Counted from the first letter of the stretch, positions 1 through 6,676 are shown. The stretch: DNA of 6,814 nucleotides from an uncultured Prevotella sp. (GCA_947072805.1 CAMTJK010000167.1:1-6814); one strand, 5' to 3'. The notes: generated by a model from the sequence alone, not told the origin. Program-made: numbers and translations.

Positions 1-1752
1 GCTGTTGTCTGTTGCCCCGTATGTGGTGGTGTCGGCTTTGCGTTTCGCCCAATATGTTGTGCGTCCGTCGGCTGCCAGTCCTGCCCATACTATAGTGGCG
101 CGGCGCGGCGAAGACTCCCAGTCGGCTTCACGGCACAGCCGCATCTTCAGCGAGCCGATGGAGAGCGTGCCCGTGGCAGCATCGAAGCTCCATGTCTGTC
201 CGCCGAAAGGAGCACCCATTACCTTGTGGTCGGCAGTGAGCGTCAGTTGGTTCGGTTCGCACTGGCGCTGATACTGATATTCGAGGGCAATGTTTTCCCA
301 TGTTCCCACTATCTCATCCTCCGTTATCGGCGTCTGCGGCACGGCACCGTAACATTCGGGCATCACGAGAGGCCATCCGTCTTCTGTCCAGAGTATGCGT
401 CTCACCTGTCCCTGCATTATCGCATTGCTGTAAGCATCGCCGTAGGCGTTGGCAGGAAGACGTCCCTGCGAGGAGTAGAACCAGTTGCCCTGTCCGTCCT
501 CGAACACCGCACAGTGGCTTATTCCTACCCATCCGTAGCCCTCGCTGAAGCGGTAAGGATGTGTTAGCAGCGGAAAAGCGTCGCCTCCTACGCCCGTCAC
601 GTCGGTGCCGTCGATGCCATAATACGGACCGTCGATGTTGCGTGAGCGTACCACGCGTGTGTTATAAGCCACCGAGAGCTCGTCGTAAGCCATAAACAGA
701 TAGTAATAGCCGTCACGATATACCACCTCCGGTGCCTCGGCAGCCTGCCATCTGTTACCCATCTGGCGCGTATATACGAGCTTTCCGAACGCCGATATGT
801 CGTCGCCCCACGGCATTCCGAGTTCCTTCAGCGGCATTCCTGTCTCTCCGTCAAGCCTTACGGCAGCGAAGCCCGAGTGCCACGAGCCGTAGATGAGCCA
901 GTGCTCGCCCTCGGGAGTGACTATATACGACGGGTCGATGGCATTCCATTTATAGTAGCAGTTGGCCCAATCGCCGCTGGGTACGTTGAAATCGAGTTGC
1001 TTGTCGGACGCGTTTGTCAGCACATAGCCCCTGTCCTGCCATGAGGAGACGTCAGCAATGTCTGTCGTTTCCATCATTCCTATGAAAGCCCTCTCGCTCC
1101 ATGTCCCGCTGCCGTTGAGGTTACCGGGACATGTTATGGCGTAATACATGCGGTAGATGCCGCTATCCAGCATTCGCACGCATGGTGCCCAAAATCCGAA
1201 CTGTGTGTCGTCGGTGAAGTCGGCAGGGCTTTCCGGCAGTCCCATAGCCGTGCGTATCTCGTTCAGTTTGGTCTTTACCCATGCCGGCAGCGCAGGCATG
1301 GTAGTTCCGAGAAACTCCCAGTCCACAAGATTTCGCGAGCGCCGGCACATGAAGTGACCGTGACCGCTGTGCGCATTGCCGAAGCTTGCGTCGGTGGTAA
1401 ACATATAATAGTATCCGTCGGCGGCCTTTACTATCGTCGGATCGTGTACGTTGGCAAGATTCCACTTTGCCCTTTGGTTCCATCCGGAGATGAAACGATA
1501 ATAGTCGGGGTACGTCGGCGCCTCATAACCGGCAAGCCTCTGTTCCGGCGTCTGCACCGTAATGTTTTTTATTTTGCCTATATCGGTGCCGCCAAATGTC
1601 CATCCGCCGTTTGCCGCGGGTGTGAATACGGCATCTCCCCTGCCCTTTGTCACGGTAGTTTCTCCACTTTCGGCCTCAACCACAAACTGTGCATGAGCCG
1701 TTATCGACGCCACAACCAGCGCCGCCATTGTCTTATGTCGTAATGTAATCAT
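1..1752 (-). CDS. GH43 endo-1,5-alpha-L-arabinanase-like secreted enzyme, partial (3' end beyond the left edge)
   Basis: Reading leftward from the ATG at 1752, all 584 codons to position 1 are open with no stop, so the C-terminus lies outside the window. The family hydrolyses alpha-1,5-linked arabinan, a pectin side chain, with a five-bladed beta-propeller. The GH43 acids are visible: the general base D104 (NVHDPT), the pKa-modulating D273 (NAIDPS) and the general acid E339 (AAEAPE). Other family-like segments are FGFWAPC near 185 and a GISHC histidine, H413, which I suggest is the central metal/substrate site. From about residue 475 (VGTWENIAL onward) a beta-rich module resembles the GH43 C-terminal domain of arabinanases. 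A signal peptide (positive MITLRHK, hydrophobic core, AHA-Q near residue 22) indicates export; the internal Met9 would lose the positive n-region, so I chose the first ATG. It follows the Por-tail gene by 13 bp and probably shares its transcript. Family is confident; strict arabinanase specificity is inferred. Confidence 0.9.
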   Translation of the reverse strand, partial: MITLRHKTMAALVVASITAHAQFVVEAESGETTVTKGRGDAVFTPAANGGWTFGGTDIGKIKNITVQTPEQRLAGYEAPTYPDYYRFISGWNQRAKWNLANVHDPTIVKAADGYYYMFTTDASFGNAHSGHGHFMCRRSRNLVDWEFLGTTMPALPAWVKTKLNEIRTAMGLPESPADFTDDTQFGFWAPCVRMLDSGIYRMYYAITCPGNLNGSGTWSERAFIGMMETTDIADVSSWQDRGYVLTNASDKQLDFNVPSGDWANCYYKWNAIDPSYIVTPEGEHWLIYGSWHSGFAAVRLDGETGMPLKELGMPWGDDISAFGKLVYTRQMGNRWQAAEAPEVVYRDGYYYLFMAYDELSVAYNTRVVRSRNIDGPYYGIDGTDVTGVGGDAFPLLTHPYRFSEGYGWVGISHCAVFEDGQGNWFYSSQGRLPANAYGDAYSNAIMQGQVRRILWTEDGWPLVMPECYGAVPQTPITEDEIVGTWENIALEYQYQRQCEPNQLTLTADHKVMGAPFGGQTWSFDAATGTLSIGSLKMRLCREADWESSPRRATIVWAGLAADGRTTYWAKRKADTTTYGATDNS

Positions 1753-1765
1753 AGTCTTGTGTTCT

Positions 1766-2230
1766 TTATCGTTTAAGGAATTTCACTGCCTCGGCAGCAC
1801 CTGCCTTTATAAAATAGACACCCGTCGGCAGTGACGATACGTCTATTGCTGTCTCCCGCTTTCCTGCCGTTGTCTTGTTCAGCAGTCGTCCTGCGCCGTC
1901 GTACACCGAGATGGCGGTACCTTCGGCACAAACGAGGCGCATTTTGCCGTCCACCACACCCTGCAGCAGGTCTGACTTATGCGTTTCGGCGTTGTCTATA
2001 GCCGAGGGGGCGGCATATTTGAACGTAGCTGCAGTAATGCCGTTCACCACCTTTCCGTCGTTGCACACCACGGCAAAGGCGGCCTCATCGTCGGCGGCGA
2101 GCAGATAAGCCACACTGCCCACCGGTATTTCCGTTCCACTCTGCTGTTCCACGAGCAGCCATTGCTTTTCTTCTTGCGCAAACGATGTGAGTGCGCAGAA
2201 AGCAAACAGGACAAATAAAAACCTTTTCAT
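1766..2230 (-). CDS. Small secreted protein with C-terminal type IX secretion (Por) sorting tail
   Basis: This 154-residue protein has a clear signal peptide (MKRFLFVLFAFCALTSFA, probable cleavage before Q19). About 70 residues of beta-prone sequence follow, then an SAIDN junction near 77-80 typical of short Bacteroidales tail proteins. The tail covers roughly 93-154, with ISVYDGAGRLL, the turn LPTGVYFIK and a basic end KFLKR. In the family such tails direct passage across the outer membrane by the type IX machinery and anchoring on the surface; that this cell has a working type IX system is not shown here. No enzymatic motif is visible in the passenger, so its function is unknown; a surface adaptor or binding role is speculation. 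It is the first gene of a two-gene unit with the GH43 enzyme and has its own promoter-like sequence upstream. The start is set by the signal peptide and by the lack of an upstream in-frame alternative with one. Confidence 0.85.
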   Translation of the reverse strand: MKRFLFVLFAFCALTSFAQEEKQWLLVEQQSGTEIPVGSVAYLLAADDEAAFAVVCNDGKVVNGITAATFKYAAPSAIDNAETHKSDLLQGVVDGKMRLVCAEGTAISVYDGAGRLLNKTTAGKRETAIDVSSLPTGVYFIKAGAAEAVKFLKR

Positions 2231-2268
2231 CTTATAGTCTGATTTTGTGTGTAAATAGCTTGTTGTCG

Positions 2269-2298
2269 CAAAAATATAAAATAAATGTCAAACAGCAA
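2269..2298 (-). promoter_or_regulatory. Predicted Bacteroidota promoter for the Por-tail/GH43 unit
   Basis: On the minus strand TATTTTTG (2276-2269) fits the -7 consensus TAnnTTTG. A TTG at 2298-2296 lies 19 nt upstream, the usual spacing to the -33 element; a stronger TTTGAC begins at 2292 but only 12 nt from the -7 box. Transcription would start near 2262, giving a leader of about 30 nt before the ATG at 2230. Only the -7 box is convincing. Confidence 0.5.
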
Positions 2299-2317
2299 TG
2301 CCGGCGCATGCTTTTTT
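2295..2317. terminator. Possible terminator hairpin after the SprT gene
   Basis: GCATGC and GCATTGC (minus-strand view) form a short GC-rich stem with one bulged base and a GCCG loop at 2295-2311. On the plus strand it is followed directly by six T residues (2312-2317), the look of an intrinsic terminator, but no rightward gene ends here. On the minus strand, where the SprT operon ends at 2317, the hairpin follows an A tract and leads into T-rich but broken sequence, so it might end that operon in an imperfect form. The T tract overlaps the last base of the SprT stop codon. Confidence 0.35.
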
Positions 2318-2982
2318 CACTCCCGGCAGCTCACCGTCACGGGCGTCATGACAGCCATCAGGCGTCGGTACTCTTCTGGCCTAACGCGTCGGCAGCGCAG
2401 GGAGCGCACCCGCGGAAACGAGGCGAAGAAAGCGTCTGTAGAGTCGTACCATCCGTAGCCGGCAATGCGCGGAGACGACTTTGCCATGCGGTCTATGCGG
2501 CTGATATATGCGGGGTTCACCACCGACAGGCAGTGCTGTCCTGCTGTTGTGGTGAGGGCTATTACGCGGTAGCTCGATGCAATGTTGCGTTCTGCTATCG
2601 TCCATTTGCGGGTATCCACCGACACGGTTATCTGCCATCCGCAGTTGTTCAGGCGTTCCATCTCTGCCATGAAGAGTCTGCCGTGCATGGAATTGTCGCG
2701 CCTGCCGCTGTGTGATATATAATAATGTATCATTTCGTGCAGCAGAATGTTGTCATAGTCGCGTGCCGTGGCGTCGTAGAACGAACTTATCTTTATGGTA
2801 TTCTCCACCACGCGCCTTGTCATGAAGAAGCCCTTGCGCTCCTTTCTGCACGTAAACATGCCGAGTCGTGTGCGCGAATTCATTATCTTGAATGCAGGTT
2901 CGGGCAGTTTTCCTCCGAAATAGCAGGTGTTGAATACGGCAAATCGTGTCTTCAGATATTCTACGGTCAGCTTCATCATCAT
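2317..2982 (-). CDS. SprT-like zinc metallopeptidase
   Basis: This 221-residue protein carries the SprT/SPRTN-type metal site: HEMIH at 82-86 (zinc ligands H82 and H86, catalytic E83) and a third ligand H100 in SMHGRLF, matching the GHGxxF histidine of the family. Upstream NTCYFGGKLP at 18-27 is the typical early SprT segment. The zinc ribbon found after the peptidase core in classical SprT is absent: no CxxC pairs occur, and residues 135-215 form another segment containing GYGWYDSTDAFFASFPR. No signal peptide is seen, so it is predicted cytoplasmic. Eukaryotic SPRTN degrades DNA-protein crosslinks; the bacterial role is largely unknown and I do not assign one. The gene starts with three consecutive ATG codons, the first overlapping the GH13 stop as ATGA, which suggests translational coupling; Met2 or Met3 could also be used. 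It is the last gene of the PAP2-GH13-SprT operon. Confidence 0.88.
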   Translation of the reverse strand: MMMKLTVEYLKTRFAVFNTCYFGGKLPEPAFKIMNSRTRLGMFTCRKERKGFFMTRRVVENTIKISSFYDATARDYDNILLHEMIHYYISHSGRRDNSMHGRLFMAEMERLNNCGWQITVSVDTRKWTIAERNIASSYRVIALTTTAGQHCLSVVNPAYISRIDRMAKSSPRIAGYGWYDSTDAFFASFPRVRSLRCRRVRPEEYRRLMAVMTPVTVSCRE

Positions 2983-4859
2983 GTGGTATACGACAGTTCG
3001 AGAATAAGGGTCTGCCTCGGACGCAGCTGTATGTCGGCGGCAAGTGAATATCGTCGTCCGCTTATCACGTCGCGTGCCTGTGTTGCCGTGCCTGTCACTT
3101 CAGCGTAATGAGCCACCTCGAAGGTTGCCGTGTGCGAGGTGCCGTTGGCTACTGTGAGTACGGCGCGTGTGTCCTTGCGTCGGGCGAGCACGTAGACGCC
3201 TCCTCGCGGCATGAAGTGTGTCTGTGTGCCATGGCTTATCACATCGTTGCCCTGCCTCCAGTGCAACAGCCTGCTGAGCCAGCGAAACATCGAGTCTTCT
3301 GCCAGCGTGCGTCCCTGCTGTGTGAAGGCGTCGCGCCTGTCGCCCGGAAAGCCGCCGGGGAAGTCACGTCTCACGTTGCCGTCGCTTTTTTCGGCTGTTC
3401 CGTTCATCAGAATTTCCGTTCCGTAATATATCTGTGGCGTGCGCTTCATGGTGAGCAGCAGTGCGAGTGCCTGTTTCAGCAGAGGCATGTTCTTCCCCTT
3501 GCCGAGAAAGCGGTCGGTGTCGTGATTGTCTATGAAGGCGAGCACGCCGGAGGGGTCAGGATAAAGGAAGTCGCTTGCCAGGCAGTGGTATATGCGGTTC
3601 AGTCCGTGCCACATGGCATCGGTCTCTTCGTGCCTGGCGGTGTTCATGCGGTCGTAGAAGCTGAAGTCCATCACGCTCTTCAGCCTACTGTCCGTGTGTG
3701 CGAGCCTTGAGCCACGCTGCCATGCAGCCGTAAAGGCAGGGTCGGCAACCCACGTCTCGCCCACCACATTGAAGCGTGGATATTCTTCGTCCAGCTCTTT
3801 CGCCCACCGTGCCATGGCTTGCGCGTCGGCATACGGATAGGTGTCCATGCGTATTCCGTCTATGCCTACCGTCTCTATCCACCAGAAGCTCGACTGCTTC
3901 AGGTAGGTGAGCACGTGCGGATTGCGCAGGTTGAGGTCGGGCATGGCAGGCACGAACCATCCCTCCACTACATTCTTCACGTCCACATCGGCGGCATAGG
4001 CATCGGCTATGGGTGTCAGGCGGTAGGCTGTCTGCAGATAACTGCCGCTCGTTCGCGCCACCTCCTCGGGACTTGTGCCGGCTTCGGCGTTTGCCTTTTC
4101 GTAGTCGTCAAGCCACTGCGAGGCGTTAAACCAGTCGTGCGACGGCCGGTCTGCCACCCAGCGGTGACAGAATCCGCAGTGGTTGAACACCATATCCATT
4201 ATCACCTTCAGTCCTTTTGCGTGTGCCTCGTCCACCAGTTGTCTGTATTCCGAGTTGCTTCCGAGGCGTCTGTCCACGCTGTAGTGGTCGGTTATGGCAT
4301 AGCCGTGGTACGATGAAGAGTCTCCACGGTCGGGCATATCGTTCTCCAGCACAGGGGTGAGCCACAGGGCTGTAACGCCCAATTCGCCGAAATAGTCGAG
4401 CCTGCGGCGTATGCCCTCCAGGTCGCCCCCGTGTCTTAGCGACGGCTTGTTGCGGTCTATGCGGTACGGTTTCATGTCCGGCACGGGGTGTTTTATGCTT
4501 CCGCTGCTTGCAAAGCGGTCGGGCATCAGCAGGTACAGCACGTCGTCGCAACCGAAGCCCGTGCGGTCGGCGCCATCCTTCTCGCGGCGGCACAGCCGGT
4601 AGGTACGGGTCAGCGTGCCGCCGGCGTCTTCAGGAGAGATAAAGTTTATCTGGAATGTACCCTCGGCAGCTTTGCTTATGTCGAGATATAGCAGAAGGTA
4701 ATTGGGACTGTCAAGGCGTGTAACGCTCACCACCTCCACTCCCTTGCACGATATTTCCACGCCGGCATTGCCTATGTTGCACCCGCTCACCATGAGCTGC
4801 ACCATGCCGTACTTCATTCCTACGTACCAGAAAGGAGGGTCAATGCGGTCGATGTTCAT
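2979..4859 (-). CDS. GH13 alpha-amylase family enzyme (neopullulanase/cyclomaltodextrinase/SusA-like)
   Basis: This enzyme should cleave alpha-1,4-glucosidic links in starch fragments, maltodextrins, pullulan or cyclodextrins. Numbered on the 626-residue form, all GH13 catalytic regions are intact: region I DMVFNH (222-227), region II GIRMDTYPY with nucleophile D339, region III VVGETW with acid/base E368, and region IV FIDNHD with stabilising D447. Region V reads MPDLN (306-310), pointing to the neopullulanase/cyclomaltodextrinase side of the family. An N-terminal Ig-like domain (about 1-95, starting DPPFWYVGM at 7-15) precedes the TIM barrel, and a C-terminal beta domain covers about 545-626. 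I chose the ATG at 4859 because family-like sequence begins just after it and it lies 22 bp after the PAP2 stop. The ATG at 4901 would add 14 residues (MWLWLSDILPNDKT) and overlap PAP2 by 20 bp. Neither start gives a signal peptide, so a cytoplasmic site is likely, unlike exported SusA. Confidence 0.9.
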   Translation of the reverse strand: MNIDRIDPPFWYVGMKYGMVQLMVSGCNIGNAGVEISCKGVEVVSVTRLDSPNYLLLYLDISKAAEGTFQINFISPEDAGGTLTRTYRLCRREKDGADRTGFGCDDVLYLLMPDRFASSGSIKHPVPDMKPYRIDRNKPSLRHGGDLEGIRRRLDYFGELGVTALWLTPVLENDMPDRGDSSSYHGYAITDHYSVDRRLGSNSEYRQLVDEAHAKGLKVIMDMVFNHCGFCHRWVADRPSHDWFNASQWLDDYEKANAEAGTSPEEVARTSGSYLQTAYRLTPIADAYAADVDVKNVVEGWFVPAMPDLNLRNPHVLTYLKQSSFWWIETVGIDGIRMDTYPYADAQAMARWAKELDEEYPRFNVVGETWVADPAFTAAWQRGSRLAHTDSRLKSVMDFSFYDRMNTARHEETDAMWHGLNRIYHCLASDFLYPDPSGVLAFIDNHDTDRFLGKGKNMPLLKQALALLLTMKRTPQIYYGTEILMNGTAEKSDGNVRRDFPGGFPGDRRDAFTQQGRTLAEDSMFRWLSRLLHWRQGNDVISHGTQTHFMPRGGVYVLARRKDTRAVLTVANGTSHTATFEVAHYAEVTGTATQARDVISGRRYSLAADIQLRPRQTLILELSYTT

Positions 4860-4881
4860 TGTCTTGTCGTTAGGTAATATG

Positions 4882-5457
4882 TCAGAAAGCCACAGCCACA
4901 TTGAGACCGGTGCCTGTAAAGACCACGGTTGCGGTGCTGCCCGGGTGTTTCTTGGGGAAGAGTCTGTCTCCGAGATAGAATGTTAGTTCCGTGCCGAGCA
5001 CTCCTATGGCTGCTCCTGCCGCCACGTCATACCAGTGGTGGCGGTCGTGCATCAGGCGGGAAGCGGCGGTGGCGGTGGCCACGGCATATCCGCCCACGGT
5101 TATCCACGGCGACACGCTGCCATACTCTCTGTGCAGCATGGTGGCTCCTGCAAAAGCTATGGTGACATGACCCGACGGAAACGAACGGCGGTCACTGTTG
5201 TCGGGACGCCACTCTCTGACGGTATTCTTCAGGGCATACGTGGTGCCGGCTGATACAGCAAACGAGGCGGCGGCAGTGACGGCAAGACGTCCCCACGCGT
5301 CGCGCGAGTCTACTCCGCAGGCTTTCAGCGTGAACAGGGCGGCATAGGGTGTGTACTGCAACAGGTCGTCACAGGCTTCGCCGTCTTTCAGTCCCGCCCA
5401 CATCTTCAGCGTCGGAATACACATTATTATATATACAAGGAGTATTCTCTTCATCAT
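4882..5457 (-). CDS. PAP2 (type 2 phosphatidic acid phosphatase) family membrane protein
   Basis: The 191-residue form shows the full PAP2 signature: K77 to RP at 84-85 (KNTVREWRP), PSGH at 94-97 and SRLMHDRHHWYD at 133-144, supplying S133, R134, H140 and D144. These enzymes remove phosphate from lipid substrates such as phosphatidate, undecaprenyl pyrophosphate or lipid A; which one applies cannot be told here. A hydrophobic N-terminus (KRILLVYIIMCIPTLKMWA) is a signal peptide or first membrane helix, and further hydrophobic stretches lie near 58-76, 118-133 and 145-162, fitting an inner-membrane protein acting on the periplasmic side. The frame extends upstream to an ATG at 5565, but a canonical promoter lies inside that extension at 5501-5531, so I place the start at 5457 (or the adjacent ATG at 5454). 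The first gene of the operon, it is followed after 22 bp by the GH13 gene. The protein ends in phenylalanine, with a beta-like tail (VVFTGTGLNVAVAF) of unknown meaning. Confidence 0.88.
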   Translation of the reverse strand: MMKRILLVYIIMCIPTLKMWAGLKDGEACDDLLQYTPYAALFTLKACGVDSRDAWGRLAVTAAASFAVSAGTTYALKNTVREWRPDNSDRRSFPSGHVTIAFAGATMLHREYGSVSPWITVGGYAVATATAASRLMHDRHHWYDVAAGAAIGVLGTELTFYLGDRLFPKKHPGSTATVVFTGTGLNVAVAF

Positions 5458-5464
5458 TTTTCCC

Positions 5465-5491
5465 ACGCAGCAAGCGTGTCCTGCGCTGCGT
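5465..5491 (-). promoter_or_regulatory. Inverted repeat in the predicted 5' leader of the PAP2 operon
   Basis: ACGCAGC (5465-5471) and GCTGCGT (5485-5491) are perfect 7-bp complementary arms around a 13-nt loop. They lie between the predicted transcription start (about 5493-5496) and the PAP2 start codon, so the mRNA would begin almost directly with this stem. A stabilising 5' hairpin or a protein site is possible; function is inferred only. Confidence 0.4.
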
Positions 5492-5500
5492 AATACCATG

Positions 5501-5531
5501 CAAAGGTATGCAAACAATGCGAATCTGCAAA
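5501..5531 (-). promoter_or_regulatory. Canonical Bacteroidota promoter for the PAP2-GH13-SprT operon
   Basis: On the minus strand TTTG (5531-5528) is followed after exactly 19 nt by TACCTTTG (5508-5501), matching the -33 TTTG and -7 TAnnTTTG elements used by the housekeeping sigma factor of this phylum. Initiation near 5495 gives a leader of about 40 nt to the ATG at 5457. This is the best promoter in the window. Confidence 0.75.
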
Positions 5532-5624
5532 CTAAATGGAAATTTAATTGATGTTGCAGGGACAAAAAGAATAAAATGATACATTATGCTATAAATTACA
5601 AAACAAATGTAACCGGAATGTGCC

Positions 5625-5648
5625 TTTGACTGTTATTGTGTATATTTG
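5625..5648 (+). promoter_or_regulatory. Predicted promoter for the alpha/beta hydrolase gene
   Basis: TATATTTG at 5641-5648 fits the -7 consensus TAnnTTTG and stands 21 bp before the ATG at 5670. A TTTGAC at 5625-5630 lies 12 nt upstream of it, closer than the usual 19-nt spacing, and no good -33 box is seen at the standard distance. The leader would be only about 15 nt. Confidence 0.5.
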
Positions 5649-5669
5649 CATAGACAAAACCGTCTGAAT

Positions 5670-6614
5670 ATGAAGAAACTGCTCATCATCACTGCCGCCG
5701 CACTGCTCATTACGGCTCTTGCCACCATAGGTGCCGGCTTCTACATGCTGTCGTTCTCGCTTTCGCCCGATGCCAACAGGCACGACACCGACAGTGCATA
5801 CCGACAACTGCACGACAACTATCCTGTGGCATGGGCGTGGGCTGACAGCATGAAGAACTGCGGCTCACTGCGCGATACGTTCGTAACCATGCCCACGGGC
5901 GAACGACACCACGCCCTCTATGCCCGCAACGACAGCGCACACGGACGCACGGCTGTCATCGTTCACGGATATAAGGACTGCGCCATAAAGTTTCTCTACC
6001 TCGGCAGGATGTATCATCACGACCTTGGCTTCAACATACTGATGCCCGACCTGCACGCGCACGGTCTGAGCGAGGGCGACGCCATACAGATGGGCTGGAA
6101 AGACAGGCTCGACGTGCTGCACTGGATGGCTGTGGCAGAGCGCTTGTTCCGCCGACCGGCAGAAGCGTCACAGATGGTGGTACATGGCGTTTCGATGGGT
6201 GCCGCCACCACGATGAACGTGTCGGGCGAAGAACTTCCGCAGTATGTACGGTGGTTTGTGGCTGACTGCGGCTACACAGGGGTATGGGACGAGTTCGCTC
6301 TACAGCTGAAGGAGATGTTCGGAATGCCGCAGTTTCCGCTCATGCACGTTACAAGCATGCTGTGCAATGCCAGATACGGATGGACCTTCGAAGAGGCCTC
6401 GCCGATACGGCAGGTGGCACGATGCAACCGCCCCATGCTGTTCATATACGGCGACAGCGATACCTTTGTGCCTTACAGCATGGCAATGCCGCTCTACAAA
6501 GCCAAACAGGGAGAGAAAAGCCTGTGGACAACACATGGCACACGCCATGCACGCTCCTTTCACGACTATCCGGAAGAGTATGTGAAACGGGTAAAAAAAC
6601 TGCTCGGACAGTGA
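5670..6614 (+). CDS. Membrane-anchored alpha/beta hydrolase (serine hydrolase)
   Basis: The 314-residue product begins with MKK and a hydrophobic helix to about residue 28, a membrane anchor or uncleaved signal that would place the enzyme in the periplasm. The alpha/beta-hydrolase fold is shown by VIVHGY (oxyanion region, 97-101), the nucleophile elbow HGVSMGA with S175, the acid in GDSDTFVP (probably D264) and the histidine in HARSFHDYPEEY (H293). This pattern fits extended-lid serine hydrolases annotated as peptidase S9/S33-like or esterase-like; the substrate cannot be read from the sequence. An in-frame TTG start at 5646 would overlap the predicted -7 promoter box, so I use the ATG at 5670. 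It is divergent from the PAP2 operon, with 212 bp between the two starts, and appears to be transcribed alone; the next 200 bp hold no coding frame. Confidence 0.88.
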   Translation: MKKLLIITAAALLITALATIGAGFYMLSFSLSPDANRHDTDSAYRQLHDNYPVAWAWADSMKNCGSLRDTFVTMPTGERHHALYARNDSAHGRTAVIVHGYKDCAIKFLYLGRMYHHDLGFNILMPDLHAHGLSEGDAIQMGWKDRLDVLHWMAVAERLFRRPAEASQMVVHGVSMGAATTMNVSGEELPQYVRWFVADCGYTGVWDEFALQLKEMFGMPQFPLMHVTSMLCNARYGWTFEEASPIRQVARCNRPMLFIYGDSDTFVPYSMAMPLYKAKQGEKSLWTTHGTRHARSFHDYPEEYVKRVKKLLGQ

Positions 6615-6676
6615 ACGGTATTCAATCTCAAAACTGTCATTGCACCGACACAGCCGTACGAGACTCGTAACTGCAC

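Larger units (their letters stand above)
5458..5669. other. Divergent intergenic region between the PAP2 operon and the hydrolase gene
   Basis: AT-rich noncoding DNA holding the leftward promoter (5501-5531) with its leader inverted repeat, and the rightward promoter-like block (5625-5648). A second leftward -7-like box, TACATTTG at 5611-5604, has no -33 partner at the expected spacing and is probably chance. Short open frames here have no recognisable product. Confidence 0.6.

Noticed and set aside
226..1743. Several plus-strand frames and a minus-strand 106-residue frame across the GH43 region
   Set aside because: All are shadows of the uninterrupted 584-codon GH43 frame, which carries a signal peptide and the three catalytic acids.
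2191..2715. 174-residue plus-strand frame spanning the intergenic region and the end of the SprT gene
   Set aside because: It crosses an intergenic promoter region and is antisense to the SprT gene; no recognisable domain or promoter supports it.
3108..4316. Two long plus-strand open frames (200 and 165 residues) opposite the GH13 gene
   Set aside because: They lie antisense to a gene with complete GH13 catalytic motifs, have no family-like motif, and follow from the codon bias of the real gene.
5458..5565. Upstream extension of the PAP2 frame with an N-terminus that also looks hydrophobic
   Set aside because: A canonical promoter with correct 19-nt spacing and the operon leader lie within it; the downstream ATG pair gives a normal signal-like start.
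5604..5611. Second leftward -7-like box TACATTTG in the divergent intergenic region
   Set aside because: No TTTG-like -33 element is found about 19 nt upstream, and such boxes arise by chance in AT-rich DNA.
5646..5669. TTG start for the hydrolase, adding eight residues
   Set aside because: The TTG is part of the TATATTTG -7 box, and the ATG at 5670 directly precedes a typical MKK-hydrophobic N-terminus.
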